54,079 nt of DNA, taken from assembly GCA_039922875.1 (NCBI GenBank), contig JBDTDV010000015.1, forward strand, positions 1 to 54,079, in the 5' to 3' direction. The position numbers were made by a program, and so were the translations under genes. The DNA is from JBDTDV01 sp039922875. Its GTDB lineage: Bacteria; Actinomycetota; Actinomycetes; Actinomycetales; Microbacteriaceae. A model generated the notes under the pieces. That model did no database searches and was not told where the DNA came from. It saw only the letters and a program-made list of their open reading frames with translations. Within the stretch, counting starts at the first letter, position 1. Each line of letters opens with the position of its first letter. Below, piece after piece: positions 30,138 through 39,088 of this stretch.

Positions 30138-33100
30138 TCAGCCGGCGGAGGGCCTCGGCCGGTCCCGAAGGCCGTAAAAGCAGCGCTCGAACACGGCGCG
30201 GGACCTGCGGGTGCGAGCCAGATAGTCCTCTTCCAGCGCGCTTGCCGAGTTTGGCGGGTAACCCATCAGCCGCGCGACGCCTTCCAACTGCTGTCGGCCC
30301 GCTGGCAACACGTCGGCCGTCTTGTTGCTCCACAAGGTCATCGCAGAGCGGGCCCGGGATGCCAAAAGCCACGCGTCGCGCAGTTTTGCGGCGTCGCCGG
30401 TGCTGATCAGCCCCCCGTCCTCGGCGGCATCGAGGGCGCCGAGGGTTGACGCCGTACGCAAGCCCGGCATCTTGGCGGCATGGCGCAGCTGTTCCAGTTG
30501 CACCAGCCATTCGACGTCGCTGAGCGAACCTCTGCCCAGCTTCAGGTGCCGGTTGGGGTCGGCCCCCTGGGGCAGTCGCTCGTTCTCGACCCTCGCCTTG
30601 ATCCGCTTGACCTCACGGGCGTCTTGGTCGGCGAAGTCCTCCGGGTAGCGGATCTCGTCGGCGAGCTCCAGGAAATCGGCGACCAGGTTCTGGTCGCCGG
30701 CGATCCCTCTGGCCCGCAACAGCGCTTGCGCCTCCCAGGTCAGCGACCAGCGCCGGTAGTACGCGGCATAGGAGTCCAGCGAGCGCACGGTCGGCCCGTT
30801 CTTGCCCTCGGGCCGCAGCCCGATATCGAGGTCCAGCGGCAATTGCGGATCCTGGCTCAGCCTGGTCAGCTCGGAGACGATCCGCCTGGCGGCCGTGTGC
30901 GCGGCATCCCCGGTGAGCCGGCCGGCGCGGAAGACGTACATCACGTCCGCGTCGGATCCGAAACCGAGCTCGCGGCCGCCGAATCGGCCCATACCGATGA
31001 CCGCGAACTCGATCCCGTCATCGTGGGCGGTTTCGGGGTCGCCGCCCCTGCGGATCCCGGTGAGCAGACCGGTCAGGAGCGCCTCGTTGACGTCGGAAAG
31101 TCCGGCCGCCAGTTCCTGCACGGTATTCAGCCCCAGGATGGAGGCGAACGCGAGGCGCAGCATCTCCCGTTTCCGCGCCGCCCGCAGAGCGGCGGCGACG
31201 GCATCCGCACCCTCGTGACGGGCCAGAATAGCCGCCGTCTCCTCGCGGAGCACGGGCAGGGGGCGCGGTCGGAGCCCGGCCTCATTCTCCAGCCAGCGTG
31301 CCGCTTCTGGGATACGGCCAAGCAACTCGCCAGCGAAGCGGGATCCGGACAGGATCCTGGTCAAATGTTGAGCCGCCCCTGACGAGTCCCGAAGCATTCG
31401 CAGGAACCAATGGCTAGTGCCGAGATCCTCGCTCAGTCGCCGGAAGGTCAGCAACCCGTAGTCCGGATCCGCCCCCGCGGCGAACCATTCCAGCAACACC
31501 GGCAGAAGCGTTCGCTGGATCGCCGCCCGCCGTGACACTCCTGCACTGAGCGCGGCAATGTGCACCAGTGCACCGCGCGGATCGCGGAAGCCGATTGCCG
31601 CGAGTCTGGCCTGTGCCTGCTCTGTGGTCAGTCCCAGCCCATCTGCCGGCAACGCTGCGACAGCGGAAAGCAATGGTCGATAGAACAGCCGCTCGTGCAG
31701 GCCGCGCACCCGGTGCTTGACTTCCGACCAGCGTTGAACCAGCTCCGTGGCGCTGGCGGCCAGTCCGGTTGCCCTGGCCAGGACCCGCAGATCCCCCTCA
31801 TCGCTGGGCATCAGGTGAGTACGGCGCAGCTGGCGCAACTGAAGTCGGTGCTCCAGCAGGCGCAGCATCCGGTAGTCGGTGGCGAACTCCGCCGCCTCCA
31901 CCCGGCCGATATATCCGCCGCGGGCCAACGCGGCCAATGCGGGCAGGGTCCCCTGCTCACGTACGGTGTCATCCGAAGCGCCATGCACCAACTGAAGCAA
32001 CTGCACGGTGAACTCGATGTCCCGCAGACCGCCGGGCCCGAGCTTCAGCTGAAATTGCACTTCGTCATCCGGGATGTTCTCGGTCACCCGTTCCCGCATC
32101 TTCTGCACAGATTCTACGAAGTTCTCCCGGCCCGAGCTCGCCCAGACCTTGGGCGCCATTGCCGCCACGTAGGCGTGGCCAAGCGGCAGGTCGCCGGCGA
32201 GCGGCCTCGCCTTCAGCTGAGCCTGGAACTCCCAAGTCTTCGCCCACCTGTCGTAGTAGGCCAGGTGCGAGTCCAGACTGCGCACCAGAACGCCCGACTT
32301 GCCCTCTGGGCGGAGATTCGCGTCTACCTCCCACAGCGCCGGCTCCCGCGCGGGCGCGTCGATCCCCCGCATCATCGTGCTCGCTAGGCGGGTGGCGACA
32401 TCTATCGCTCGACCGGGGCTCAGCACGCCTTCCGCCGCCCCCGCCACGAAGACGACGTCCACATCGCTGACATAGTTCAGTTCTCGTGCGCCGGCCTTGC
32501 CCATCCCGATCACGGCAAGCCGGGTCGCAGCCACTTCCTCGGCAGGAAAGCGTCCGGGCCCTGACCCGGATACCTGCCCACGCGCGACGGACAGACTCGC
32601 CTCCAGCGCGGCCGCCGCGAGGTCCGCAAGAGCGGCGGCGACGCCGTCCACAGCCGCCACCGGATCGGGCTGCTCCAGATCGAAACTCGCGATCTCGACC
32701 AACAACCGGCGATAGCGCACCCGAAGCGCGCACCAGCCGGTCTCCTCGGTCAGCGCGGCGACGCCGTCGTGGGCACCGACCGCCTGGGCGAGTTCCTCGA
32801 ACATGACGGTAGCGTCGGGGAGCGCCTGAACCGGCTGGTCCAGAACACTCAACTCGGCCGGATTCCGCAGGAAGAACTCCGCCAACCCGTCGGAGGCTCC
32901 AAGCAGCCGCACCAGCCGCCCTGCGGTATCCGGCTCCGCCAGCAACGGCCGAACCGGGTCGGGATCCTGCCGGAGCAACGCGATCAATGATGACAGCGCG
33001 GCATCCGGGTCTGCTGCAGTTGCGAACTGCGGCAACAGCTGTGCGACCTCTTGCGGTGCGGCGAGCGCGGCAAACTCGGTCAGCTGCTCACGCACCCGAC

Positions 33101-33158
33101 TGAGCGCGGAAAAGCCCGCCCCGGCCAGAGAGGTCAGGCTCGTCTGGTCGCGGCGCAC
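30138..33158 (-). CDS. glnE: Bifunctional glutamine synthetase adenylyltransferase/deadenylyltransferase
   Basis: Adds and removes AMP on GlnA according to nitrogen status. It is 1006 residues, the family's full length. Two nucleotidyltransferase-like halves are visible, each with a GMGK/GMGRFGGREL-type motif: VIGMGKAGARELNYVSDVDV in the first half and FAVIGMGRFGGRELGFGSD in the second, with LRPEGKSG and LRPEGKNGP repeats and KLGPGGLRDIEF / KLGRGSLSDVEWL. The GTG start has GAGGGGG upstream. It lies 39 bp after glnA2 on the same strand and ends against glnA, its target. Confidence 0.97.
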   Translation of the reverse strand: MRRDQTSLTSLAGAGFSALSRVREQLTEFAALAAPQEVAQLLPQFATAADPDAALSSLIALLRQDPDPVRPLLAEPDTAGRLVRLLGASDGLAEFFLRNPAELSVLDQPVQALPDATVMFEELAQAVGAHDGVAALTEETGWCALRVRYRRLLVEIASFDLEQPDPVAAVDGVAAALADLAAAALEASLSVARGQVSGSGPGRFPAEEVAATRLAVIGMGKAGARELNYVSDVDVVFVAGAAEGVLSPGRAIDVATRLASTMMRGIDAPAREPALWEVDANLRPEGKSGVLVRSLDSHLAYYDRWAKTWEFQAQLKARPLAGDLPLGHAYVAAMAPKVWASSGRENFVESVQKMRERVTENIPDDEVQFQLKLGPGGLRDIEFTVQLLQLVHGASDDTVREQGTLPALAALARGGYIGRVEAAEFATDYRMLRLLEHRLQLRQLRRTHLMPSDEGDLRVLARATGLAASATELVQRWSEVKHRVRGLHERLFYRPLLSAVAALPADGLGLTTEQAQARLAAIGFRDPRGALVHIAALSAGVSRRAAIQRTLLPVLLEWFAAGADPDYGLLTFRRLSEDLGTSHWFLRMLRDSSGAAQHLTRILSGSRFAGELLGRIPEAARWLENEAGLRPRPLPVLREETAAILARHEGADAVAAALRAARKREMLRLAFASILGLNTVQELAAGLSDVNEALLTGLLTGIRRGGDPETAHDDGIEFAVIGMGRFGGRELGFGSDADVMYVFRAGRLTGDAAHTAARRIVSELTRLSQDPQLPLDLDIGLRPEGKNGPTVRSLDSYAAYYRRWSLTWEAQALLRARGIAGDQNLVADFLELADEIRYPEDFADQDAREVKRIKARVENERLPQGADPNRHLKLGRGSLSDVEWLVQLEQLRHAAKMPGLRTASTLGALDAAEDGGLISTGDAAKLRDAWLLASRARSAMTLWSNKTADVLPAGRQQLEGVARLMGYPPNSASALEEDYLARTRRSRAVFERCFYGLRDRPRPSAG

Positions 33159-33197
33159 GGTGCCCCCTCAGTGACTCTCAGCAGCTGCCCCTACGCG

Positions 33198-34535
33198 CTA
33201 GAGCATTTCGAGGTTGTTGCGCAGTTCGAACGGGGTGACCTGGTCACGATAGGCGTTCCATTCCTGGCGCTTATTCAGCAGTACATAGTTGAACACCTGC
33301 TCACCAAGGGTTTCCGCGACCAATTCGGAGCCCTCCATCAGCTCGATCGCGTAGTCCAAGCTCTGCGGCAGGGGGCTGAAACCCAGCGCTCGGCGCTCAG
33401 CCTCGCTCAACGCCCACACATTGTCCTCGGCCTCCGGAGGCAATTCGTAGCCCTCCTCGATACCTTTCAGCCCGGCAGCCAAGAGCAGCGAGAACGCCAG
33501 GTAGGGGTTCGCGGCGGAGTCGATCGCCCGGTACTCGGCACGAGAACTCTGCCCCTTGCTCGGCTTGTACAACGGCACCCGGACCAGCGCTGATCGATTG
33601 TTATGTCCCCAGCAGACGAAGCTTGGTGCCTCGTCGCCTCCCCAGAGCCGCTTATATGAGTTGACGAATTGATTGGTCACCGCGGTGATCTCTGGGGCAT
33701 GCCGCAGCAGTCCCGCGACGAATTGCCTGCCAATCTTGGACAGCTGGTACTGCGCGCCCGCCTCGAAGAATGCGTTACTGTCACCCTCGAATAAGGACAG
33801 ATGGGTGTGCATACCGCTGCCGGGTTGGCCAGAAAGCGGCTTGGGCATGAAGGTGGCGTACACGCCCTGCTCGATGGCGACCTCCTTGATCACGGTCCGA
33901 AAGGTCATGATGTTGTCTGCCGTGGTGAGGGCATCCGCGTACCGCAGGTCGATTTCGTTCTGCCCGGGGCCGGCCTCGTGATGGCTGAACTCCACCGAGA
34001 TGCCGAGATCTTCCAGCATCCGCACCGAACGGCGCCGGAAGTCGTGCGCTGTGCCGCCTGGCACATTATCGAAGTAGCCGGCTGAGTCCACCGGCTCCGG
34101 ACCTTCGACGCCGAATTTCGACGACTTCAGCAGGTAAAACTCGATTTCCGGGTGCGTGTAGAACGTGAAGCCGCTGTCGGCCGCCTTCTCCAGGGTGCGT
34201 TTGAGCACGTTCCGCGGGTCGGCAACCGCCGGCTGCTGATCGGGGGTGGTGATGTCGCAGAACATCCGCGCCGTCGGATCGATCTCCCCGCGCCACGGCA
34301 AGATCTGGAACGTCGTCGGATCCGGATGCGCGAGCAGGTCGGATTCGAACGACCGGGTGAGGCCCTCGATGGCCGATCCGTCGAAGCCGAGGCCCTCCGC
34401 GAAGGCGCCCTCGACCTCCGCAGGCGCGATGGCGACCGACTTCAGCGTTCCGACCACATCGGTGAACCATAGGCGCACGAATTTGATGCTGCGTTCTTCG
34501 ATTGTGCGAAGAACGAAGTCGCGCTGTTTATCCAT
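33198..34535 (-). CDS. glnA2: Glutamine synthetase-family protein GlnA2
   Basis: A second glutamine synthetase homologue of 445 residues. It has GFDGSAIEGLTRSFESD, HPEIEFYLLKSS, HHEAGPGQNEIDLRY, FMPKPLSGQPGSGMHTHLSL and NSYKRLWGGDEAPSFVCWG. It lacks the adenylylation Tyr loop (the region reads EEGYELPPEAEDNVW in place of DLYELPPEE) and has the shorter type I-alpha length, so GlnE is not expected to modify it. In mycobacteria and Streptomyces GlnA2 is a conserved neighbour of glnE; some relatives act on polyamines, so true glutamine synthesis here is not proven. The ATG is 24 bp from a GGAGG; it is divergent from panB. Confidence 0.9.
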   Translation of the reverse strand: MDKQRDFVLRTIEERSIKFVRLWFTDVVGTLKSVAIAPAEVEGAFAEGLGFDGSAIEGLTRSFESDLLAHPDPTTFQILPWRGEIDPTARMFCDITTPDQQPAVADPRNVLKRTLEKAADSGFTFYTHPEIEFYLLKSSKFGVEGPEPVDSAGYFDNVPGGTAHDFRRRSVRMLEDLGISVEFSHHEAGPGQNEIDLRYADALTTADNIMTFRTVIKEVAIEQGVYATFMPKPLSGQPGSGMHTHLSLFEGDSNAFFEAGAQYQLSKIGRQFVAGLLRHAPEITAVTNQFVNSYKRLWGGDEAPSFVCWGHNNRSALVRVPLYKPSKGQSSRAEYRAIDSAANPYLAFSLLLAAGLKGIEEGYELPPEAEDNVWALSEAERRALGFSPLPQSLDYAIELMEGSELVAETLGEQVFNYVLLNKRQEWNAYRDQVTPFELRNNLEML

Positions 34536-34609
34536 TCATTCCCCATTCCGCGAGCAGATCCACCTCCTATTAGGCTAGCGGCTCGGGCTGTGCTTCGTAC
34601 CGCGATCAC

Positions 34610-34615
34610 TAGACT
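34610..34615 (+). promoter_or_regulatory. -10 hexamer TAGACT of a leaderless panB promoter
   Basis: TAGACT ends 6 nt before the panB ATG at 34622 with GGCCGC between. No ribosome-binding site is possible in that space. The divergent glnA2 has TAGCCT on the minus strand at 34572-34577 followed by GGAGG. Confidence 0.5.
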
Positions 34616-34621
34616 GGCCGC

Positions 34622-35512
34622 ATGAGCCAGACGGGGCGCGCCAGCGCCGATTCTTCTTCTACTGGTACCGGCGCGAGCGAGTCCGCACACGTCGTCCGAA
34701 CGGACCAGTCGCATCTGAAACGGGTGCGCACTCGGCATTTTCAGACCGCCAAAGATCAGGGCATCTCGATCACCGGGCTGACCAGCTATGACATGCTCAG
34801 CGCACAAATCTTCGATGCGGCCGGTATCGACTTCCTGCTGGTGGGTGACTCGGCCGGGAACAACGTCCTCGGGTACGACACCACCCTCCCGGTCACCCTG
34901 GACGAACTGATCCCGCTGACCCGCGCGGTTGCCGGCGCGGTGACCCGCGCGTTCGTCGTGGCGGACATGCCGTTCGGGTCATACGAGGCAGGTGAGGAGG
35001 AGGCGCTGCATTCCGCGGTCCGGTTCATGAAGGAGACCGGAGCGCACGCGGTGAAACTCGAGGGCGGAGTTCGCAGTGCCGCCCAGATCCGTCGAATCGT
35101 GGATGCCGGCATCCCGGTGATGGGGCATGTCGGCTTCACCCCGCAAAGCGAGCACGGCCTCGGCGGACATCTCATCCAGGGCCGCGGGGAGGCGGTCGAC
35201 CGGCTGATGGCCGACGCCCTTGCCGTTCAGGAGGCCGGTGCGTTCGCCGTCGTGCTCGAGATGGTCCCGGCCAGCTCCGCCGCCCAGGTCACGGCCGAAC
35301 TGAGGATCCCCACGATCGGCGTCGGCGCCGGACCGGACGTCGACGGTCAACTCCTGGTCTGGACCGACTGGGCTGGTTTCAGCACCGGCCGAATACCCAA
35401 GTTCGTCCGACAGTACGCGAACCTCCGCGAGGTTCTCACGGATGCCGTGACCCGCTATCGTGCGGATGTCGCCTCCGGCGCGTATCCGGCGCCCGAGCAC
35501 AGCTACCAGTGA
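34622..35512 (+). CDS. panB: 3-methyl-2-oxobutanoate hydroxymethyltransferase
   Basis: Makes ketopantoate from ketoisovalerate and methylene-THF in the pantothenate/CoA pathway. The 296 residues include a Ser/Thr-rich N-terminal tail of about 30 residues not seen in E. coli. Family motifs are ISITGLTSYDMLSAQIFDAAG, LLVGDSAGNNVLGYDTTLPV (metal Asp), VKLEGGV, VMGHVGFTPQ and GIGAGPDVDGQLLV-type (VGAGPDVDGQLLVWTD). The catalytic Glu is in VVLEMVPA. No panC or panD is nearby. Confidence 0.96.
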   Translation: MSQTGRASADSSSTGTGASESAHVVRTDQSHLKRVRTRHFQTAKDQGISITGLTSYDMLSAQIFDAAGIDFLLVGDSAGNNVLGYDTTLPVTLDELIPLTRAVAGAVTRAFVVADMPFGSYEAGEEEALHSAVRFMKETGAHAVKLEGGVRSAAQIRRIVDAGIPVMGHVGFTPQSEHGLGGHLIQGRGEAVDRLMADALAVQEAGAFAVVLEMVPASSAAQVTAELRIPTIGVGAGPDVDGQLLVWTDWAGFSTGRIPKFVRQYANLREVLTDAVTRYRADVASGAYPAPEHSYQ

Positions 35513-35585
35513 CCAGGCCCTGAACTTACGCCGGACGACGTGTCTCGCGGCGCCGCCACCGGCGGACGCGGTCCGGCCACCCGAA

Positions 35586-35774
35586 TCACCGGTCTTCGGC
35601 GGCGTCCTCCGCTGCCCACTTGGCGCTGTTCTCGCGGAGCTTCTCCAGGGCATGCTCAGCCTCGACTCGAGTGTCGAACGGGCCGACTCGGTCCGGCGCC
35701 GGCGACTGGAAGCCGTGCTCGACCTGACCGGTCTTCATGTTGTACCAGTACTGATGCTCGATATCGGCGGTCAT
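35586..35774 (-). CDS. Small SPOR-like protein
   Basis: A 62-residue soluble protein of a kind widely annotated as SPOR domain-containing in actinobacteria. It reads MTADIEHQYWYNMKTGQVEH near the start, then GPFDTRVEAEHALEKLRENS, which fits one beta-hairpin and one helix. It lacks a membrane anchor, so a peptidoglycan-binding role like FtsN SPOR is doubtful. It is adjacent to map in many genomes. Its ATG is 12 bp from the divergent map ATG and is preceded by TAGGAT 7 nt upstream (leaderless). Confidence 0.82.
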   Translation of the reverse strand: MTADIEHQYWYNMKTGQVEHGFQSPAPDRVGPFDTRVEAEHALEKLRENSAKWAAEDAAEDR

Positions 35775-35787
35775 AAGCTTGATCCTA
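35774..35787. promoter_or_regulatory. Interlocked divergent leaderless promoters of map and the SPOR-like gene
   Basis: The two ATGs are only 12 bp apart. On the plus strand TAAGCT (35774-35779) lies 7 nt before the map ATG. On the minus strand TAGGAT (35782-35787) lies 7 nt before the SPOR-like ATG. Each hexamer includes the first base of the other gene's start codon, so both -10 elements are squeezed between the start codons. RNA polymerase could open only one at a time. Confidence 0.55.
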
Positions 35788-36653
35788 TGCCTAAGAATTC
35801 TGCCGGTCACCTGGTCCCAGGGCGAATTTCCGCGCCCCGCCACGTTCCTACCCATATCACTCGCCCGGAATATGTCGGGAGGGCCAAACCGGCGGCATTC
35901 ACCGGCTCTGATGTGTACTCCCCCGACGCGGTTCAGCGGATCCGCGAGTCCGGCCGGATCGCAGCCGAGGCGATCGCTCGGGTCGGCGCCAGCATCCGAC
36001 CCGGCATCACCACCGACGAGCTCGACGCGATCGGACACGCCTACATGATCTCCCAGGATGCGTATCCGTCGACGCTTGGCTATCGCGGCTTTCCCAAGTC
36101 GCTGTGCAGTTCGGTGAACGAAGTGATCTGCCACGGCATCCCCGACGACACGGTGCTGGAGGACGGCGACATCATCAACATCGATATCACCGCGTTCAAG
36201 AATGGCGTGCACGGCGATAGCAACCAGACGTTTATCGTCGGTACCGCATCCCAGGACGCCACCCAGCTCGTCGAACGCACCCGAGAGTCGATGAATCGCG
36301 GGATCAAGGCCGTCGCACCGGGGCGCCGGGTCAACGTGATAGGCCGCGCGATCCAGTCGTACGCCAAACGATTCGGCTATGGGGTGGTCCGGGACTTCAC
36401 CGGTCACGGTGTGGGCGAAGCCTTCCATTCCGGTCTGGTGATTCCGCACTACGACGCGGCACCGAGCTACGACGTGGAGCTGCGGGTCGGCATGGTCTTC
36501 ACCATCGAGCCGATGCTGACCCTGGGCAGTGCGGACTGGGATATCTGGCCGGACGACTGGACCGTAACCACAAAAGACAAGTCGCTGACCGCGCAGTTCG
36601 AGCACACCCTCGTGGTCACCGAGCGCGGCGCGGAGATCCTCACCCTCTCCTAA
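35787..36653 (+). CDS. map: Methionine aminopeptidase, type I
   Basis: Removes N-terminal methionine from nascent proteins. At 288 residues it has the N-terminal extension of the actinobacterial MapB class (residues 1-40). Metal-site residues are visible: Asp in INIDITAFKNGVHGDSN (two Asp), His in GHGVGEAFH, Glu in FTIEPM and Glu in QFEHT. The ATG has no ribosome site and sits 7 nt after a TAAGCT hexamer. ppgK follows 36 bp later with its own apparent promoter. Confidence 0.96.
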   Translation: MPKNSAGHLVPGRISAPRHVPTHITRPEYVGRAKPAAFTGSDVYSPDAVQRIRESGRIAAEAIARVGASIRPGITTDELDAIGHAYMISQDAYPSTLGYRGFPKSLCSSVNEVICHGIPDDTVLEDGDIINIDITAFKNGVHGDSNQTFIVGTASQDATQLVERTRESMNRGIKAVAPGRRVNVIGRAIQSYAKRFGYGVVRDFTGHGVGEAFHSGLVIPHYDAAPSYDVELRVGMVFTIEPMLTLGSADWDIWPDDWTVTTKDKSLTAQFEHTLVVTERGAEILTLS

Positions 36654-36677
36654 CCCCCGCAATACGGCGAAGGGCGA

Positions 36678-36683
36678 TAGGTT
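36678..36683 (+). promoter_or_regulatory. -10 hexamer TAGGTT of a leaderless ppgK promoter
   Basis: TAGGTT ends 6 nt before the ppgK ATG at 36690 with CTCTGT between and no ribosome site. Confidence 0.45.
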
Positions 36684-36689
36684 CTCTGT

Positions 36690-37478
36690 ATGGCTTCGAA
36701 GACGACAGCAATCGGTATCGACATCGGTGGGACCGGGATCAAGGGTGCGGTAGTGGAGTTGTCCACTGGTGACCTGATCAGTGATCGGATCAAACTCGCC
36801 ACGCCGGACGGCGGCAAGCCCGACGATATCGTGCAGACCACCAAGGAGATCTTGGAACGACTCTCCGACATTGCCAAAGACGTGCCGGTCGGGATCTGCT
36901 TTCCGGCCGTGGTGCGTAACGGCCGGACCATGTCCGCCGCGAATGTGTCCAAGAAATGGATCGGCCTGGAGGCGGAGAAGCTTTTCGAAAGCGAGCTGGG
37001 GGTCAACATCCAGTTCGTCAACGATGCCGATGCCGCCGGCTACGCGGAGTCGCAGTTCGGAGCGGCAAAAGGCAGGCGTGGCGTGGTCCTGCTGACCACC
37101 CTCGGTACCGGCATCGGCACGGCCCTGTTGTACAACGGTGTCCTGGTCCCCAATGCGGAGCTCGGGCATCTCGAAATCGACGGGCACGATGCCGAGACCA
37201 AGGCCGCATACTCGGCGAAGGAGCGCGACAAGCTGAGCTGGGAGAAGTGGGCCAAGCGGCTGCAGCGTTATTACACTGTGCTGGAGCGGCTGATCGCCCC
37301 AGACCTCTTCATCGTCGGCGGCGGCGTGTCCAAGCATTACGACGACTTCATCCCGCTGCTGGACTTGAATACCGAAATCGTTCCTGCCGTGCATCGCAAC
37401 AACGCCGGAATTCTCGGCGCGGCGGCGCTGGCCGCGAACGACGCGCCGGTGACCGGAGTTCTGCGACAACGCAGCTGA
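36690..37478 (+). CDS. ppgK: Polyphosphate glucokinase
   Basis: Phosphorylates glucose using polyphosphate or ATP, a signature glycolytic enzyme of actinobacteria. The 262-residue ROK/hexokinase-type protein shows phosphate 1 IGIDIGGTGIKGAVV, FPAVVRNG, the catalytic Asp in QFVNDADAAGYAE, TTLGTGIGTALLYNG, ELGHLEIDG and adenosine-site GGGVSKHYDDFIP. The length and KRLQRYYTVLERLIAPDLFI segment match PpgK rather than ATP-only glucokinase. It sits between map and corA. Confidence 0.95.
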   Translation: MASKTTAIGIDIGGTGIKGAVVELSTGDLISDRIKLATPDGGKPDDIVQTTKEILERLSDIAKDVPVGICFPAVVRNGRTMSAANVSKKWIGLEAEKLFESELGVNIQFVNDADAAGYAESQFGAAKGRRGVVLLTTLGTGIGTALLYNGVLVPNAELGHLEIDGHDAETKAAYSAKERDKLSWEKWAKRLQRYYTVLERLIAPDLFIVGGGVSKHYDDFIPLLDLNTEIVPAVHRNNAGILGAAALAANDAPVTGVLRQRS

Positions 37479-37509
37479 GCGTTCTGTTGCGTCGCATCGG
37501 GAGGGCACG

Positions 37510-38568
37510 ATGACCATCGTCGATAATGCGGTCTATGTCGACGGTCATCGCACCGCAAACCCCGCCAGCCTCGATGAGACGTTCGAAATCCTCCGGGCCC
37601 GCCGCGGGACCGCGTGGATCGGCTTGTACCGGCCGAACGCGAAGGAGATCATGGCGGTCGCCAAAGAGTTCGGTCTGCACCAGCTCGCGGTCGATGATGC
37701 GCTTGCCGGTCATCAACGAGCCAAACTTGAGCGCTACGGGACCACGATCTTCATGGTGCTCCGGCCGGCCCGTTACATCGATGAGGAAGAGCGGGTCGAG
37801 TTCGGCGAGCTGCACGTGTTCCTCGGCCCGGGATTCGTGGTGACGATCCGACACGCCGAATCCCCGAACCTCGCCCTGGTCCGAAAACGCGCCGAGGCGC
37901 ATCCAGAGCTGCTGATGCTCGGCGCCGAGGCGATCGTCTATGCGATCCTCGACCAGGTGGTCGACGAATACACACCGATCGTCGCCGGGCTCGAGAACGA
38001 TATCGACGAGATCGAAGACCAGCTGTTCGGCGGGCATCCGGATGTTTCTCGAAGGATCTACGACCTCCTGGATGAAGTTATCGGGTTCCAGCGCGCGGTG
38101 CATCCGCTCAAGGAAATGCTGGAGACGCTGCTGCGCGGCCCGGACGAGGCGCCGGTGGACATCGAACTGCAGCGGGATTTCCGCGATGTGCTCGATCACG
38201 TGCTGCGGATCGCCGAACGCGCCGACTCATTCCGGATCCTGTTGCAAAATGCATTGACCGTGCAGTCGACCCTGGTCACCCAGCGGCAGAACGATGAAAT
38301 GCGCCGCCTGACCGAGGCCAGCCTCGCTCAGAATGAACAGACCCAGCGGTTGTCCGAAACCGGTCTCGCCCAGAACGAAGAGATCAAGAAGATCTCCTCG
38401 TGGGCGGCGATCATCTTCGCCCCGACACTCATCGGCACCGTATACGGCATGAACTTCGACAATATGCCGGAGTTGCACTGGAGATTCGGCTACCCGTTGG
38501 CGATCGTGGCAATGCTGGCCATGGCTGTGACCCTCTATGTGGTCTTCAAACGCAAACGGTGGCTGTGA
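37510..38568 (+). CDS. corA: CorA-type divalent metal (Mg/Co) transporter
   Basis: A pentameric inner-membrane channel-like transporter. The 352 residues comprise a cytoplasmic N-terminal domain with long helices (about 1-285) and two C-terminal transmembrane helices (about 293-312 and 327-346). The pore signature is YGMNFDNMPEL. A heptad-like repeat RRLTEASLAQNEQTQRLSET then GLAQNEEIKKIS marks the long stalk helix leading to the membrane. The ATG has GGGAGG upstream. It converges with rnpB. Confidence 0.94.
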   Translation: MTIVDNAVYVDGHRTANPASLDETFEILRARRGTAWIGLYRPNAKEIMAVAKEFGLHQLAVDDALAGHQRAKLERYGTTIFMVLRPARYIDEEERVEFGELHVFLGPGFVVTIRHAESPNLALVRKRAEAHPELLMLGAEAIVYAILDQVVDEYTPIVAGLENDIDEIEDQLFGGHPDVSRRIYDLLDEVIGFQRAVHPLKEMLETLLRGPDEAPVDIELQRDFRDVLDHVLRIAERADSFRILLQNALTVQSTLVTQRQNDEMRRLTEASLAQNEQTQRLSETGLAQNEEIKKISSWAAIIFAPTLIGTVYGMNFDNMPELHWRFGYPLAIVAMLAMAVTLYVVFKRKRWL

Positions 38569-38597
38569 CCCAACCTGCCATGGTGGTCCTGTGGGCG

Positions 38598-38991
38598 AAT
38601 GGGCCGGCTGTTACGCCGGGTTCTGTCCCGGCCGCATCCGCCGGAGCGGCTGCCGCCATGGACGGTCATCTATCTCGGGACTACGTTGCCGCAGCCCTCT
38701 AGCGGTCTACCCGGGAACTAGGCGAGCAGCCGTTCCGTTCCCTGTCTGACCTTGCTCCGGACGAGGTTTGCCGAGCCGACCAGGTCGCCCTGGTCGCTGG
38801 TGGTCTCTTACACCACCGTTTCACCCTTACTCCGGGCCGGAGCCCGGGGCGGTTTGCTTTCTGTGGCACTGTCTCGCGGGTTACCCCGGGTGGGCGTTAC
38901 CCACCGTCCTGCTCTGCGGAGCCCGGACGTTCCTCGGCGCGGCACGCACTCAAGAGCACGCGCCGCGACGCGACCGTCTTGCCGACCCATT
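38598..38991 (-). ncRNA. rnpB: RNase P RNA (bacterial type A)
   Basis: The catalytic RNA that trims 5' ends of tRNA precursors, about 394 nt. The ends pair as helix P1: AATGGGTCGGC at the 5' end with GCCGGCCCATT at the 3' end. Conserved blocks follow in order on the minus strand: GAGGAACGTCCGGGCTCC, ACAGAAAGCAAACCGCC, AAGGGTGAAACGGTG, GGTAAGAGACCACCAGCG-like, and ACAGAACCCGGCGTAACAG. The order with the Nif3 and zinc-ribbon genes upstream on the same strand is conserved in actinobacteria. Exact ends may be off by a few bases. Confidence 0.95.
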
Positions 38992-38998
38992 CTTTCCC

Positions 38999-39004
38999 AG
39001 TGTA
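38999..39004 (-). promoter_or_regulatory. -10 hexamer TACACT of rnpB
   Basis: TACACT (minus strand) ends 7 nt before the predicted rnpB 5' end at 38991, which agrees well with the P1-based end. Confidence 0.55.
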
Positions 39005-39088
39005 CCGGAACCCCCTCCGCGAGTCCGGGCTTTTTGCGGGTGTACGCGCGTGACAGCCACAAAAAGCCCGGACTCGAACAAACCCGGG
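39005..39088. terminator. Opposed intrinsic terminators with a 17-bp inverted repeat
   Basis: On the minus strand, CCCGG...CCGGGCTTTTT (39061-39088) forms a stem followed by five T, suited to ending the zinc-ribbon gene transcript. On the plus strand, CCGGA...TCCGGGCTTTTT (39005-39035) does the same in the other direction. Their inner parts form a perfect 17-bp inverted repeat (arms 39020-39036 and 39060-39076). The arm sequence CCCGG(G)ACTCG is repeated at 39083-39094 and 39100-39110, spaced by AACAA. The region lies between the zinc-ribbon gene and rnpB. Confidence 0.65.

Noticed and set aside
35778..37517. Long minus-strand open frame running through map and ppgK into the SPOR-like gene
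   Set aside because: Only its last 62 codons (35586-35774) resemble a protein; the rest is antisense to two certain genes.
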